Notes under the pieces: generated by a model | Databases searched by the model: none | What the model saw: the letters and a program-made list of their open reading frames with translations, nothing else | What the model was told of the DNA's origin: nothing | Shown here: piece by piece, positions 7,807 to 15,440 of the stretch | Layout of the letters: each line of letters opens with the position of its first letter | Position numbering within the stretch: the first letter of the stretch is position 1 | Made by a program: the position numbers and the translations under genes | Source of the DNA: CAZTZL01 sp964617625 | Lineage (GTDB): Bacteria; Zhuqueibacterota; QNDG01; DSAB01 | Assembly (NCBI GenBank): GCA_964617625.1 | Contig: CAZTZL010000041.1 | Span: 1-25,780, forward strand | Length of the DNA stretch: 25,780 nt | Reading direction: 5' to 3'

Positions 7807-8937
7807 ATGAGTCATTACTATTTTACTTCAGAATCGGTAACAGAAGGTCATCCTGATAAGATGGCAGATCAAATATCAGATGCGGTTTTGGATGCGGTTT
7901 TCCGAGACGATCCCTACGGCCGCGTGGCCTGCGAATCCTTTCTGACCACAGGTTTGGTGATGGTGGGTGGTGAGATTACCACAGAAACCTATGTCGAAAT
8001 TCCCGATCTGGTACGACAGCTTATCAAAGAGATCGGATATATTGATCCCACCTACGGATTCGATTATGAAAGTTGCGCCGTCATGAATGTCATTCAGAGA
8101 CAGTCGCCGGATATCGCCCTGGGTGTGGACCGCCAGGGTGCGGGGGATCAGGGACTGATGTTCGGATTTGCCACGAAAGAAACACCCGAACTGATGCCTC
8201 TTCCGATTATGCTTGCCCATAGACTCACGATGCGTTTGGCTCAGGTGAGAAAAGAAGGCATTCTCAATTATCTCAGGCCCGATGGAAAGAGCCAGGTCAC
8301 TGTCATGTATGAAGATGGCAAGCCCGTCAATGTCGATACAGTTGTGATTTCCTCTCAGCATGATCCCGAGCCGACCATGGAACAGATCAGGAGCGATATT
8401 ATCAAACATGTCATCAAGCCGATTATTCCTTCGCAATTTTTAGATGAGAAAACAATTAAATATCATATTAATCCAACCGGACGCTTTGTCGTTGGAGGAC
8501 CGCACGGAGATACCGGATTAACCGGAAGAAAAATCATCGTCGATACATATGGCGGCTATGGAAGCCACGGAGGAGGGGCTTTTTCGGGTAAAGATCCGAC
8601 AAAAGTGGATCGCTCGGCTTCCTATGCGGCTCGATGGGTGGCTAAAAATATTGTAGCGGCGGGTTTGGCGGATCAGTGTGAGGTTCAGCTTGCCTACGCG
8701 ATCGGCGTGGCAGAACCGGTTTCGATTATGATCAATACCAATGGAACCGGGAAACTCCAGAATGGAGAACTGGAAGAAAAAGTGAGAAAAGTTTTTGATC
8801 TGACACCCGCCGGCATGATCGAGCGTCTTGATTTAAGGAGACCTATTTATAGAAAAACAGCTGCATATGGACATTTCGGACGGGAAGAGGCTGAATTTAC
8901 CTGGGAAAAAACAGACCGTATTGAAGAATTAACTTGA
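7807..8937 (+). CDS. metK: S-adenosylmethionine synthetase (bacterial type)
   Basis: Makes SAM from methionine and ATP. Signatures: G14-H-P-D-K18 near the N terminus (ATP and metal site), G111-A-G-D-Q-G116 followed by L-M-F-G, and the P-loop-like G255-G-G-A-F-S-G-K-D263. The three-repeat MetK domain layout is complete and the length (376 aa) is close to the 384 of E. coli. GGGGAT upstream supports the start. The gene is 32 bp behind the PGI/PMI gene and 8 bp ahead of ahcY, so SAM synthesis and S-adenosylhomocysteine removal are in one transcript. No SAM riboswitch fits in the short upstream gap. Confidence 0.96.
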   Translation: MSHYYFTSESVTEGHPDKMADQISDAVLDAVFRDDPYGRVACESFLTTGLVMVGGEITTETYVEIPDLVRQLIKEIGYIDPTYGFDYESCAVMNVIQRQSPDIALGVDRQGAGDQGLMFGFATKETPELMPLPIMLAHRLTMRLAQVRKEGILNYLRPDGKSQVTVMYEDGKPVNVDTVVISSQHDPEPTMEQIRSDIIKHVIKPIIPSQFLDEKTIKYHINPTGRFVVGGPHGDTGLTGRKIIVDTYGGYGSHGGGAFSGKDPTKVDRSASYAARWVAKNIVAAGLADQCEVQLAYAIGVAEPVSIMINTNGTGKLQNGELEEKVRKVFDLTPAGMIERLDLRRPIYRKTAAYGHFGREEAEFTWEKTDRIEELT

Positions 8938-8941
8938 GGAG
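8936..8941 (+). promoter_or_regulatory. ribosome binding site that sets the ahcY start
   Basis: GAGGAG, overlapping the metK TGA, is four bases before ATG 8946. It decides against the in-frame TTG at 8934, which would have no upstream Shine-Dalgarno. Confidence 0.75.
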
Positions 8942-8945
8942 AATA

Positions 8946-10205
8946 ATGAATTACGATATCAAAGATATCAATCTTGCCTCCGAAGGAAAGAGGCGCATTG
9001 AATGGGCCGAAAGGGACATGCCCGTTCTCGGGCTGATCAAGGAACGGTTTTCCAAAGAGAAACCTTTTGCCGGGAAACGGTTGTCGGCCTGTCTTCACGT
9101 CACCGCGGAGACTGCCAATCTGGTGAAAACGCTCAAGGCCGGTGGCGCTGAAATGTGTCTCGTGGCTTCGAATCCCCTGTCGACCCAGGATGATGTTGCC
9201 GCTTCGCTGGTGAAAGATTATGGCATTTCTGTTTACGCCATCAAAAGCGAGGACAAGGATACTTATTATAGTCACATCCGTACCGCCATCGAAATCAAAC
9301 CGCATATCACGATGGATGACGGAGCAGATCTGGTTTCCACAATTCATTTCGATTATCCCGAACAGGCAAAAACCATTCTTGGAAGTATGGAAGAAACCAC
9401 AACAGGCGTGATTCGGCTTCGGGCCATGGCCAAAGACGGCTCATTGAAAATTCCTGTCATCGCCGTGAATGATGCCAAGACGAAAAATCTGTTTGACAAT
9501 CGATACGGCACCGGCCAGTCTACTGTGGACGGGATCATCCGTGCGACAGACATTCTGTTGGCGGGGAAAAATGTGGTGGTTGCCGGATACGGTTGGTGCG
9601 GGCGGGGATTCGCCATGCGATGCAAGGGTATGGGCTCCAATGTGATCGTGACCGAAGTGGATTCAGTCAAGGCGATTGAGGCCGCCATGGACGGATATCG
9701 GGTGATGCCGATGATCGAAGCCGCAAAAATCGGAGACCTTTTCTGTACATTGACCGGCGATATCAATGTGATCCGGGAAGAACACTTCAAGGTGATGAAA
9801 GACGGTGCCATCGTGGCCAATTCAGGGCATTTTAATGTGGAAATCGACATCCAATCTCTTGGGAAAATGGCCAAGGAAGTCAGAAAAGGCGTCAGGGCGT
9901 CTGTGGATGAATATGTGCTTGCTGACGGCAGAAAGGTTTATCTTCTTGCCGAAGGGCGTCTCATCAATCTAGCCGCCGCAGAGGGCCATCCCGCCAGCGT
10001 AATGGACATGAGTTTCTCAACGCAATCTTTGATGAGCGAATGGGTCGTTAAAAATCAAAAGGGCCTGGAAGTCAAAGTGCATGATGTCCCCGGTGAGGTT
10101 GAGGATTGGGTAGCGCGATTAAAACTTCAATCCATGGGCATGGAGATCGATGAACTGACCGAAGAACAGAAAGAATATCTTTCTTCCTGGAAAATCGGAA
10201 CGTAA
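8946..10205 (+). CDS. ahcY: adenosylhomocysteinase, short tail-less type
   Basis: NAD-dependent hydrolase splitting S-adenosylhomocysteine into homocysteine and adenosine, which relieves product inhibition of methyltransferases. Visible are L-H-V-T-A-E-T-A-N-L (substrate domain), D-D-G-A-D-L, the Rossmann loop G214-Y-G-W-C-G-R-G221, and N-S-G-H-F-N-V-E-I-D. At 419 aa it lacks the extra segment of about 40 residues found in many bacterial enzymes and ends E-Y-L-S-S-W-K-I-G-T, without the C-terminal K-x-D-H-Y-R-Y tail that reaches into the neighbouring subunit's NAD site. This matches the archaeal/Thermotoga subtype; in Methanocaldococcus a related enzyme prefers S-inosylhomocysteine. Start at ATG 8946 is chosen from the GAGGAG site. 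It is the last gene of the run, followed by a terminator-like hairpin. Confidence 0.94.
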   Translation: MNYDIKDINLASEGKRRIEWAERDMPVLGLIKERFSKEKPFAGKRLSACLHVTAETANLVKTLKAGGAEMCLVASNPLSTQDDVAASLVKDYGISVYAIKSEDKDTYYSHIRTAIEIKPHITMDDGADLVSTIHFDYPEQAKTILGSMEETTTGVIRLRAMAKDGSLKIPVIAVNDAKTKNLFDNRYGTGQSTVDGIIRATDILLAGKNVVVAGYGWCGRGFAMRCKGMGSNVIVTEVDSVKAIEAAMDGYRVMPMIEAAKIGDLFCTLTGDINVIREEHFKVMKDGAIVANSGHFNVEIDIQSLGKMAKEVRKGVRASVDEYVLADGRKVYLLAEGRLINLAAAEGHPASVMDMSFSTQSLMSEWVVKNQKGLEVKVHDVPGEVEDWVARLKLQSMGMEIDELTEEQKEYLSSWKIGT

Positions 10206-10225
10206 ATTTTAAAGATAACGGTTTC

Positions 10226-10283
10226 GGGTCTTGGGTTTTTAGTGCTTATGCTAACAGGCAGTTAAATTCTCAAGACCCTTTTT
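10226..10283 (+). terminator. intrinsic terminator (or attenuator) after ahcY
   Basis: GGGTCTTG (10226-10233) pairs with CAAGACCC (10271-10278), extended by two more pairs, and is followed at once by TTTTT (10279-10283). The loop is long (over 30 bases). The next gene starts only 9-15 bp after the T run, so the structure could act as an attenuator for it rather than as a simple end point. Confidence 0.6.
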
Positions 10284-10292
10284 AATTGGTGC

Positions 10293-11183
10293 ATGATGAT
10301 GGAAGGACAGCTGCAAATCACGCCGCTGGCTGCGGAATCCATGGGAAGCCGGTCGATGGCGACTTTTGTTGAGACAGGAGATATCAACCTGCTTATCGAT
10401 CCCGGGGCCAATGTCGGATCCTACCGTTACGGACTTTCTCCTCATCCTCTGGAAACATGGTGCATGAAAAAGCATCGCGAGAGGATTCAACTGTACGCTG
10501 CTTCGGCCGATGTAATCATTATCACACACTATCACTTTGACCATTTTATTCCGGAACTGGCCGAAATGTATCAAGGGAAAATTCTTTTGGTGAAGGATCC
10601 CAATAAAAATATCAACCTGAAACAGAGAAAGCGGGCTTTTGCATTTCTTCAATCTCTTAAAAAACGTCCCAGCGAAGTGCGCTATATTGACGGAAAAGAG
10701 TACGATTTCGGTGCAACCCGGCTGTTTTTTTCTCCTCCTGTACCACATGGCGAGAATGATCTCAAGGGACATGTGATCGAAGTGGCTGTTCAAAAAGGGG
10801 AAAGAAAGTTTTTGTTTTCCTCCGATGTACAGGGGCCGTGCCATGATGCATCCATGGAGTTTATCTTCGAACAGAGTCCGGATATTCTTTATCTGGATGG
10901 CCCAGTGACCTATTTACAGGAGCACCAGGATTCTCAGGAATCTTTGGATCAGATTTTACAAAGGCTAAACATCCTCATCGAGAAAACAAAACTTATTAGT
11001 ATAATTATTGATCATCATCTTCTCAGAGATATCGACTGGCGGGAGAAGATTGAGCCGCTGTACAAGATGGCATCGAGGAAAACAATTGAGATTCAGACTG
11101 CCGCCGAATACCGCGGTGATGAGAACAATCTTTTAGAAGCCAGAAGGAACCAACTGTACGAGAATGACCGTACACAGGAGTAG
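10293..11183 (+). CDS. UPF0282-family metallo-beta-lactamase-fold protein
   Basis: Metal-dependent hydrolase fold of unknown substrate. The metal motif is H79-Y-H-F-D-H84, and the N terminus I-T-P-L-A-A-E-S-M-G-S-R-S-M-A-T-F-V-E-T plus I-D-P-G-A-N, S-S-D-V-Q-G-P and I-I-D-H-H-L-L-R-D are the wording of UPF0282, a family best known from archaea. Three successive ATGs (10293, 10296, 10299) are possible starts; none has a Shine-Dalgarno because the preceding bases are the T run of the ahcY terminator, so the message may be leaderless or depend on readthrough. It is followed after 59 bp by a cysteine-rich protein that could be a partner. No reaction can be assigned. Confidence 0.82.
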   Translation: MMMEGQLQITPLAAESMGSRSMATFVETGDINLLIDPGANVGSYRYGLSPHPLETWCMKKHRERIQLYAASADVIIITHYHFDHFIPELAEMYQGKILLVKDPNKNINLKQRKRAFAFLQSLKKRPSEVRYIDGKEYDFGATRLFFSPPVPHGENDLKGHVIEVAVQKGERKFLFSSDVQGPCHDASMEFIFEQSPDILYLDGPVTYLQEHQDSQESLDQILQRLNILIEKTKLISIIIDHHLLRDIDWREKIEPLYKMASRKTIEIQTAAEYRGDENNLLEARRNQLYENDRTQE

Positions 11184-11201
11184 TTCCGGATTTTCAAACA
11201 T

Positions 11202-11210
11202 TGATATAAT
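11202..11210 (+). promoter_or_regulatory. possible extended -10 promoter element
   Basis: TGATATAAT matches the extended -10 pattern TGnTATAAT, 32 bp before the ATG of the cysteine-rich gene. There is no clear -35, which extended -10 promoters tolerate. Confidence 0.35.
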
Positions 11211-11242
11211 TTTTCTTTCCATCATTCATTTGTTATCACACG

Positions 11243-12124
11243 ATGAGATATATCAACCAGTATAAACGGCTGGATGTTTTCAGATGCAGCCAGGATGCGC
11301 ACCGGCATTTTGGGGGCAGGGTTTCGGTTTATCATGTGCTTAAGGAAAAAGCGTGTTATCCTGGGGGCTGTCTCTATTTTCTCTGGCGCTGCGGACTTTT
11401 AGAAAAGGGGCGCCGCTGTGTTTCCGGATATACCTATGTTGGGAGGTTATGCAAGGGATGCACTTACTATATTGAAGAGAAAGTGCATCTTCAGCCCGAG
11501 ATGGTTCTAACAGTAGAAGCATATAACCGATTTTTAGAAGATCTCGAAGAGTTTGAGACGTGGCTTGAAGCTGTCAGGTTTAAATCATTAAACATTGCCG
11601 GCCGGATCAGAACGATCAAACCCCGGGTTGAAACTGTCCTGCTCCCCGGAGAGCGCCATCTCAGGGTTTCCGGTTACCTGCTCATTATCAAAAATGGTTT
11701 TATCGGTCAGGATATGTTGAAGGACACATTTTATATCCGTGTCTCAAAACAAATGATGAAGCAGTACTGTTTCGTTCCGAAGATGCGGATTGAGCTGATT
11801 GGGGAGATCCGGGAAGACCGGGGGAGATTGATCGTTCACCGACCCAAGAAAATAGAAATCATGAAAAAAGGCTGGGGATTTCCCTGGACCGATGAGAAAG
11901 CCCTTGTCGCAGTGAAGACGGCCACACTTCTGAAAGAACAGACGGGCCAGTGTCTCGAGTGCCGGTGGGGGACACTGACCGATGTGATCGACCGCCGTGA
12001 TCGCGAGGAATCTCGATACCGGAATCTGTACTGTCTCAAAGGGATTACGGATCCGGAAGGATGCTATATCCATGCGGTCGGATTGTCTAAAAAGTATTCC
12101 CAAAAGTATAAAGTTAAAGAATAA
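11243..12124 (+). CDS. uncharacterised cysteine-rich protein with N- and C-terminal Cys clusters
   Basis: I do not recognise this 293-aa protein. It has seven cysteines in the first 73 residues (C15, C38, C43, C50, C59, C70, C73, the last two a C-x2-C), a middle region of about 100 residues with alternating hydrophobic/charged strands (about 112-207) that could be an OB-like beta barrel, one lone C176, and a C-terminal set C237-x2-C240, C264, C274 spaced like a zinc ribbon or [4Fe-4S] site. There is no signal peptide or membrane helix, so it should be cytoplasmic. Many basic residues would suit nucleic-acid contact. No Shine-Dalgarno precedes the ATG. It follows the UPF0282 gene by 59 bp with its own possible promoter. 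Being a real gene is likely from length and cysteine patterning; function is unknown. Confidence 0.75.
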   Translation: MRYINQYKRLDVFRCSQDAHRHFGGRVSVYHVLKEKACYPGGCLYFLWRCGLLEKGRRCVSGYTYVGRLCKGCTYYIEEKVHLQPEMVLTVEAYNRFLEDLEEFETWLEAVRFKSLNIAGRIRTIKPRVETVLLPGERHLRVSGYLLIIKNGFIGQDMLKDTFYIRVSKQMMKQYCFVPKMRIELIGEIREDRGRLIVHRPKKIEIMKKGWGFPWTDEKALVAVKTATLLKEQTGQCLECRWGTLTDVIDRRDREESRYRNLYCLKGITDPEGCYIHAVGLSKKYSQKYKVKE

Positions 12125-12247
12125 TTCGTGTTATTGATTGTTAAACACTGAGCAGTAAAGTTATCAGAAGTTTCGAAAAAAAATTATGTCAAAGAGTGAT
12201 CCGAATTGATCATCGGGAACGATACAATTTTCTTGAGAAAAAGGTTC

Positions 12248-14275
12248 TTATAATATTTTTTCCACAGGTTTGCTTTTTCTTTTCCGGAAGATGATCAATT
12301 TTGAACTCCTCGGCACATCAAAGGAAAAATCTTTATACTGAATTTCCCCTTTAAAAGAGCCGCCCGATTTTTCGGGATGAAGCAGGAACAGTAACTCATC
12401 AGATTTTTTGATCAGTGTGCCGAGCGCATTTTCCGGTATCTTGAAAAGTCTGTGAATCCCATCGTTCAAAAGATCGTTTAAATCTTTATTTTCAGGATTG
12501 AACTTGATCGGAAAGGTGTGGGGAATTCGTTTTCCGCGGGTTGTCCATTTCGGGTGTCTTCCGCCCAAAAATAGGGGGAACTTGATTTTGTCTAACAGTG
12601 AAAGAATTTCAAGTGTTTTAGGGGAGAGGACCTCCGGATGGGGATAAATCATAGCTTCATATTTTCTTCCGTTTACGTACAGTGAATTTGAGGAAAGCCG
12701 GCACTTTTTTAATAAAGATGCGGAGATAACATCCAGTTGAATGCCGCTCGAAATCAATGTCCCTATCAATTGATGCACCGAATGAAACATGGCTTCGGCT
12801 TCTTCGCAGTCCAGAGAAGTAATCGTTTCAACCGGATAAACGAAAAGGACATTGGCTTCAGGAAATGTGAAATTTGTGATTTTCCTTATTTGGCGGGATC
12901 TTGCGTTTATTTTTTTCATTTCTTTCCAAACAGGCCTACTTGAAAGCGGAACGGATTTCCCCGGTAGTCTGAAATCATCTCCGGCAGTAACGGGCTCACG
13001 ATAAATCAAGTGAATTGAAAATAAAGCCATTAAATCCTGAATAAATGTGATTTCCTTGAAAGAGAATACGTTGTCCGGCAGGGAAGAGAAAGCTGTTTTA
13101 TTCTGTGAAAAAATCCCCAAACTTTTGGTTATTGCCATCATGGAAAGCAGATGTTTTGTTCGGTCCAGTCCATTTTTTATTTTTTCCAGCCTGCTCAATC
13201 CAATATTGACACTGTCGAGACCCTGCCAGGGATCGCTGTAACAACACGGATTTGTATGATGATTATGCCAGTAAAAACTATGCAGTGTTCCTACTTTTAG
13301 TTCACCAAAAAAACTGTGCGCTCTGTGATAAAAATCTTTTTGGGCATCGAAGGCTAAATTTTGAAGCAATGTACGGTAATCGTGCCGTGTTCGGACATGG
13401 GATTGGTCATCCACATTTAAAACCAATCCATACAAAACATCCCTGAGGTCATAATCGAATTCTGCTTTAAATGAATTGTAAATCGACGGGCTGACAGAAA
13501 TTCTCCCGATATCTCCGTTATAGCTGATTTTATCCCAAAGAATGCCGTCTATATATGTGCCCGCATCAAAAAGATCTTCCGCAATTTTACCGATCAAATC
13601 GTTGCTTTCCCTGCCAGCGTAATCGTATAGATTGGTGTCGAACATGGGGAATGCCAGAACCCACCATGTTTCTCCTTTGGGTATCAGAATCTCTCCAAAA
13701 ACATCCACATAGCCTTTGGAAATATTGGGACAAAAACGTGAACTCGCAGTGATATCCATCACAGTATCGTTCATGACCAAACCATCCTTCATTTGAAAAA
13801 GGAAGGCCTTTTCCAGCCGAACAGGATTGAATGAGAGAGCCCGGTCCTGGATGAACGGAAAGGATTCAAACTGCGGATAATGGGATCTAAGTTCGAAACG
13901 GTTGTTTTTTACTTTGGTTATATTGATATTTTTTCGGTTGAAATATTTATCCGGATTACGCATTAAAAGAAGGGTCCGCGTTTTTTCACCGGTTTCATTG
14001 ATTAAAGATCGTGAAGAACGGCGCGGATCGGCCTGAATTAAAAAGGACATTTTACGGTCGGATGCCCACAGGCTCGATTGAGAGAGGGCTCTGATGACTT
14101 TCGGTTCGTTCAGTTCATAGCGCGTTCGGTTCAACGATACAGCGATGCCAGAGAAGCCCTTTTCGCCGATTGCGTTCAATTGAGACTTTAGCAATTTCAA
14201 GTCCTCAATTTCTTCGTCTCCCCATGACCACATGAACAGGGTTTCCATAGACGTTTCTTTTTCCTGCACGTTCAC
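12248..14275 (-). CDS. glycoside-hydrolase-like protein of unknown specificity
   Basis: Unrecognised 675-codon protein whose layout resembles clan-A-like TIM-barrel glycoside hydrolases with a following glutamine-amidotransferase-like domain (as in GH42 or GH106). The N-terminal part has a barrel-like rhythm (M-W-S-W-G-D-E-E, G-F-S-G-I-A-V-S-L), the middle has Y-I-D-G-I-L-W247-D248-K, and later L-H-S-F-Y-W-H-N-H-H. The region around 460-600 (V-L-F-V-Y-P-V-E-T, then V-N-G-R-K-Y-E-A-M-I-Y-P, then P-L-F-L-G-G-R-H-P) is like the trimerisation/amidotransferase domain of those enzymes. There is no signal peptide, so it is likely cytoplasmic. The start is uncertain: GTG 14275, GTG 14269 (AGGGG well placed) or ATG 14248 are all possible. 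It is last in a - strand series behind rseC. The hydrolase call is a fold-level guess. Confidence 0.5.
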   Translation of the reverse strand: MNVQEKETSMETLFMWSWGDEEIEDLKLLKSQLNAIGEKGFSGIAVSLNRTRYELNEPKVIRALSQSSLWASDRKMSFLIQADPRRSSRSLINETGEKTRTLLLMRNPDKYFNRKNINITKVKNNRFELRSHYPQFESFPFIQDRALSFNPVRLEKAFLFQMKDGLVMNDTVMDITASSRFCPNISKGYVDVFGEILIPKGETWWVLAFPMFDTNLYDYAGRESNDLIGKIAEDLFDAGTYIDGILWDKISYNGDIGRISVSPSIYNSFKAEFDYDLRDVLYGLVLNVDDQSHVRTRHDYRTLLQNLAFDAQKDFYHRAHSFFGELKVGTLHSFYWHNHHTNPCCYSDPWQGLDSVNIGLSRLEKIKNGLDRTKHLLSMMAITKSLGIFSQNKTAFSSLPDNVFSFKEITFIQDLMALFSIHLIYREPVTAGDDFRLPGKSVPLSSRPVWKEMKKINARSRQIRKITNFTFPEANVLFVYPVETITSLDCEEAEAMFHSVHQLIGTLISSGIQLDVISASLLKKCRLSSNSLYVNGRKYEAMIYPHPEVLSPKTLEILSLLDKIKFPLFLGGRHPKWTTRGKRIPHTFPIKFNPENKDLNDLLNDGIHRLFKIPENALGTLIKKSDELLFLLHPEKSGGSFKGEIQYKDFSFDVPRSSKLIIFRKRKSKPVEKIL

Positions 14276-14385
14276 CCCTTTGCAGAATGATCAATCTTCA
14301 TTGCAAATCAGACGATCCCTGTTACCTGGATCACCTGCTCCGGATAGTTTAAAATACTATCTTAATCGATATTTTTCAAGTAATT

Positions 14386-14841
14386 TTATTGATCGTCATC
14401 CCGGCAAGTTGGAATGACAGTGTACTCTTTTACCGTTTTCCTGATGATAACGGGTTCAAAAAAGCGGCTCTTTCCAATTGTGCGGTCGATCACTGCGACG
14501 AATCCTATGGAAAAAACAAAACTTGCAAAGAAGGAAAGGAGAGCCAGACCTGAGTGGTTTGATAAATTCATGACAGCGATATAGACGGCGGTCGAAATGA
14601 TCAGAGGTAAAATGAATACAAGAAGCGCAGCAGAGAGGAGACTCCTTGCGGGAGTTTCAATTTCCACCCAATCCCCCGATTTTAAGGGTGAGCCGGGATG
14701 TTTTAAATTTAGCTGCCGTTTTGGTGTGATTGTACTGGTGCAGCAATGGTTGATACTGCAGTGCGCGCATCCACCTTTATGGTCCAGTTCGACAATGATT
14801 CTGTCTCCCTCGATTCGGACAACATGGCCTTTTTCTATCAT
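14386..14841 (-). CDS. rseC: RseC/MucC-family (SoxR-reducing system) membrane protein
   Basis: Inner-membrane redox-linked protein; relatives act with the Rnf complex in SoxR reduction or influence sigma-E. The N-terminal cytoplasmic part has the typical V-V-R-I-E-G-D-R-I-I-V-E strand and a cysteine cluster C25-x2-C28-x4-C33-C34 that may hold a metal or Fe-S centre. Two membrane helices follow (about 68-90 and 98-119) with a short cytoplasmic tail. At 151 aa the length is normal. No rnf genes are nearby: its neighbours on the same strand are a DUF202-like gene 207 bp upstream and the glycoside-hydrolase-like gene about 110 bp downstream. The leader holds two inverted repeats. Confidence 0.8.
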   Translation of the reverse strand: MIEKGHVVRIEGDRIIVELDHKGGCAHCSINHCCTSTITPKRQLNLKHPGSPLKSGDWVEIETPARSLLSAALLVFILPLIISTAVYIAVMNLSNHSGLALLSFFASFVFSIGFVAVIDRTIGKSRFFEPVIIRKTVKEYTVIPTCRDDDQ

Positions 14842-14923
14842 GTTGGATTCACCCTTGTGGTTAATAATATCATTTAATTTAATCTGTCAGGATTGATTTC
14901 CCCGACACATCCGTGTTGAATTG

Positions 14924-14956
14924 ATAACGAAACAAGCCATGAGGTTGTTCCGTTAT
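14924..14956 (-). promoter_or_regulatory. strong hairpin in the leader of rseC
   Basis: ATAACGAAACAA (14924-14935) and TTGTTCCGTTAT (14945-14956) form a 12-bp stem with one wobble around a 9-base loop; wobble pairs could extend it by up to three more. There is no T tract on either strand, so it is not a standard terminator. It lies between the DUF202-like gene and rseC; a smaller hairpin with loop ATCC follows at 14902-14917. Confidence 0.45.
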
Positions 14957-15048
14957 TAGATTTCTTAAAATTTGTCCCTAATTTAAATGGGTTTGTTTCT
15001 CATTCCGAGGGGATATTATAAGCATTAACATTTTATCAAATTAAATTT

Positions 15049-15390
15049 TCACTCAATTATTTCGGAAAGCATTTTCGATTTTTGTTTTAATTTATCGATC
15101 AAATGATCGTAATGATATATTCTTTTAATGGCTTTAAATACAAGATAAAATGCCAATACAATTAAACTGAGGTACAGGAAAAATAATGGCAGAATAAAAT
15201 GCAGTACATGCATTACACTATAATTTTTTGATGTTGCAATGAGAATACTCAGCACAGAAAGCGGTAATGCAAAAACTGCGATACCCGTTCTCGGTATCGA
15301 AAGGGAGGTTCGCTTCTCCGATAAAATGATTTGTATTTCATTGATTGCAATTGAATCCAGATCTTGATTCATAGTTATTTGATACCTCAT
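15049..15390 (-). CDS. small DUF202-like two-helix membrane protein
   Basis: 113-aa protein with an N-terminal cytoplasmic stretch containing L-S-E-K-R-T-S-L-S-I-P-R-T-G-I-A-V-F, the wording typical of DUF202/YidH-type proteins (E-K-R-T...R-T-G), then two membrane helices (about 35-52 and 65-88) and a basic, helical tail. Function of the family is unknown. The start at ATG 15390 lacks a Shine-Dalgarno; an in-frame ATG at 15372 has GAGG upstream but far away. It lies 50 bp downstream of the Bax-inhibitor-1 gene on the same strand, so they are probably co-transcribed. Confidence 0.65.
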   Translation of the reverse strand: MRYQITMNQDLDSIAINEIQIILSEKRTSLSIPRTGIAVFALPLSVLSILIATSKNYSVMHVLHFILPLFFLYLSLIVLAFYLVFKAIKRIYHYDHLIDKLKQKSKMLSEIIE

Positions 15391-15440
15391 TGAGTATGGA
15401 TATCTAACTTTTTGGAATAGTTAAAAATGAAATGTCAATT

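Noticed and set aside
7876..8436. 186-codon - strand frame inside metK
   Set aside because: Lies wholly opposite a highly conserved gene and shows no motif or ribosome site.
8847..9347. 166-codon - strand frame across the metK/ahcY junction
   Set aside because: Shadow of two well-supported genes.
12125..12247. Bidirectional terminator between the convergent cysteine-rich and glycoside-hydrolase-like genes
   Set aside because: Only a 5-bp stem (CCGA/TCGG region) was found and no T tract follows it.
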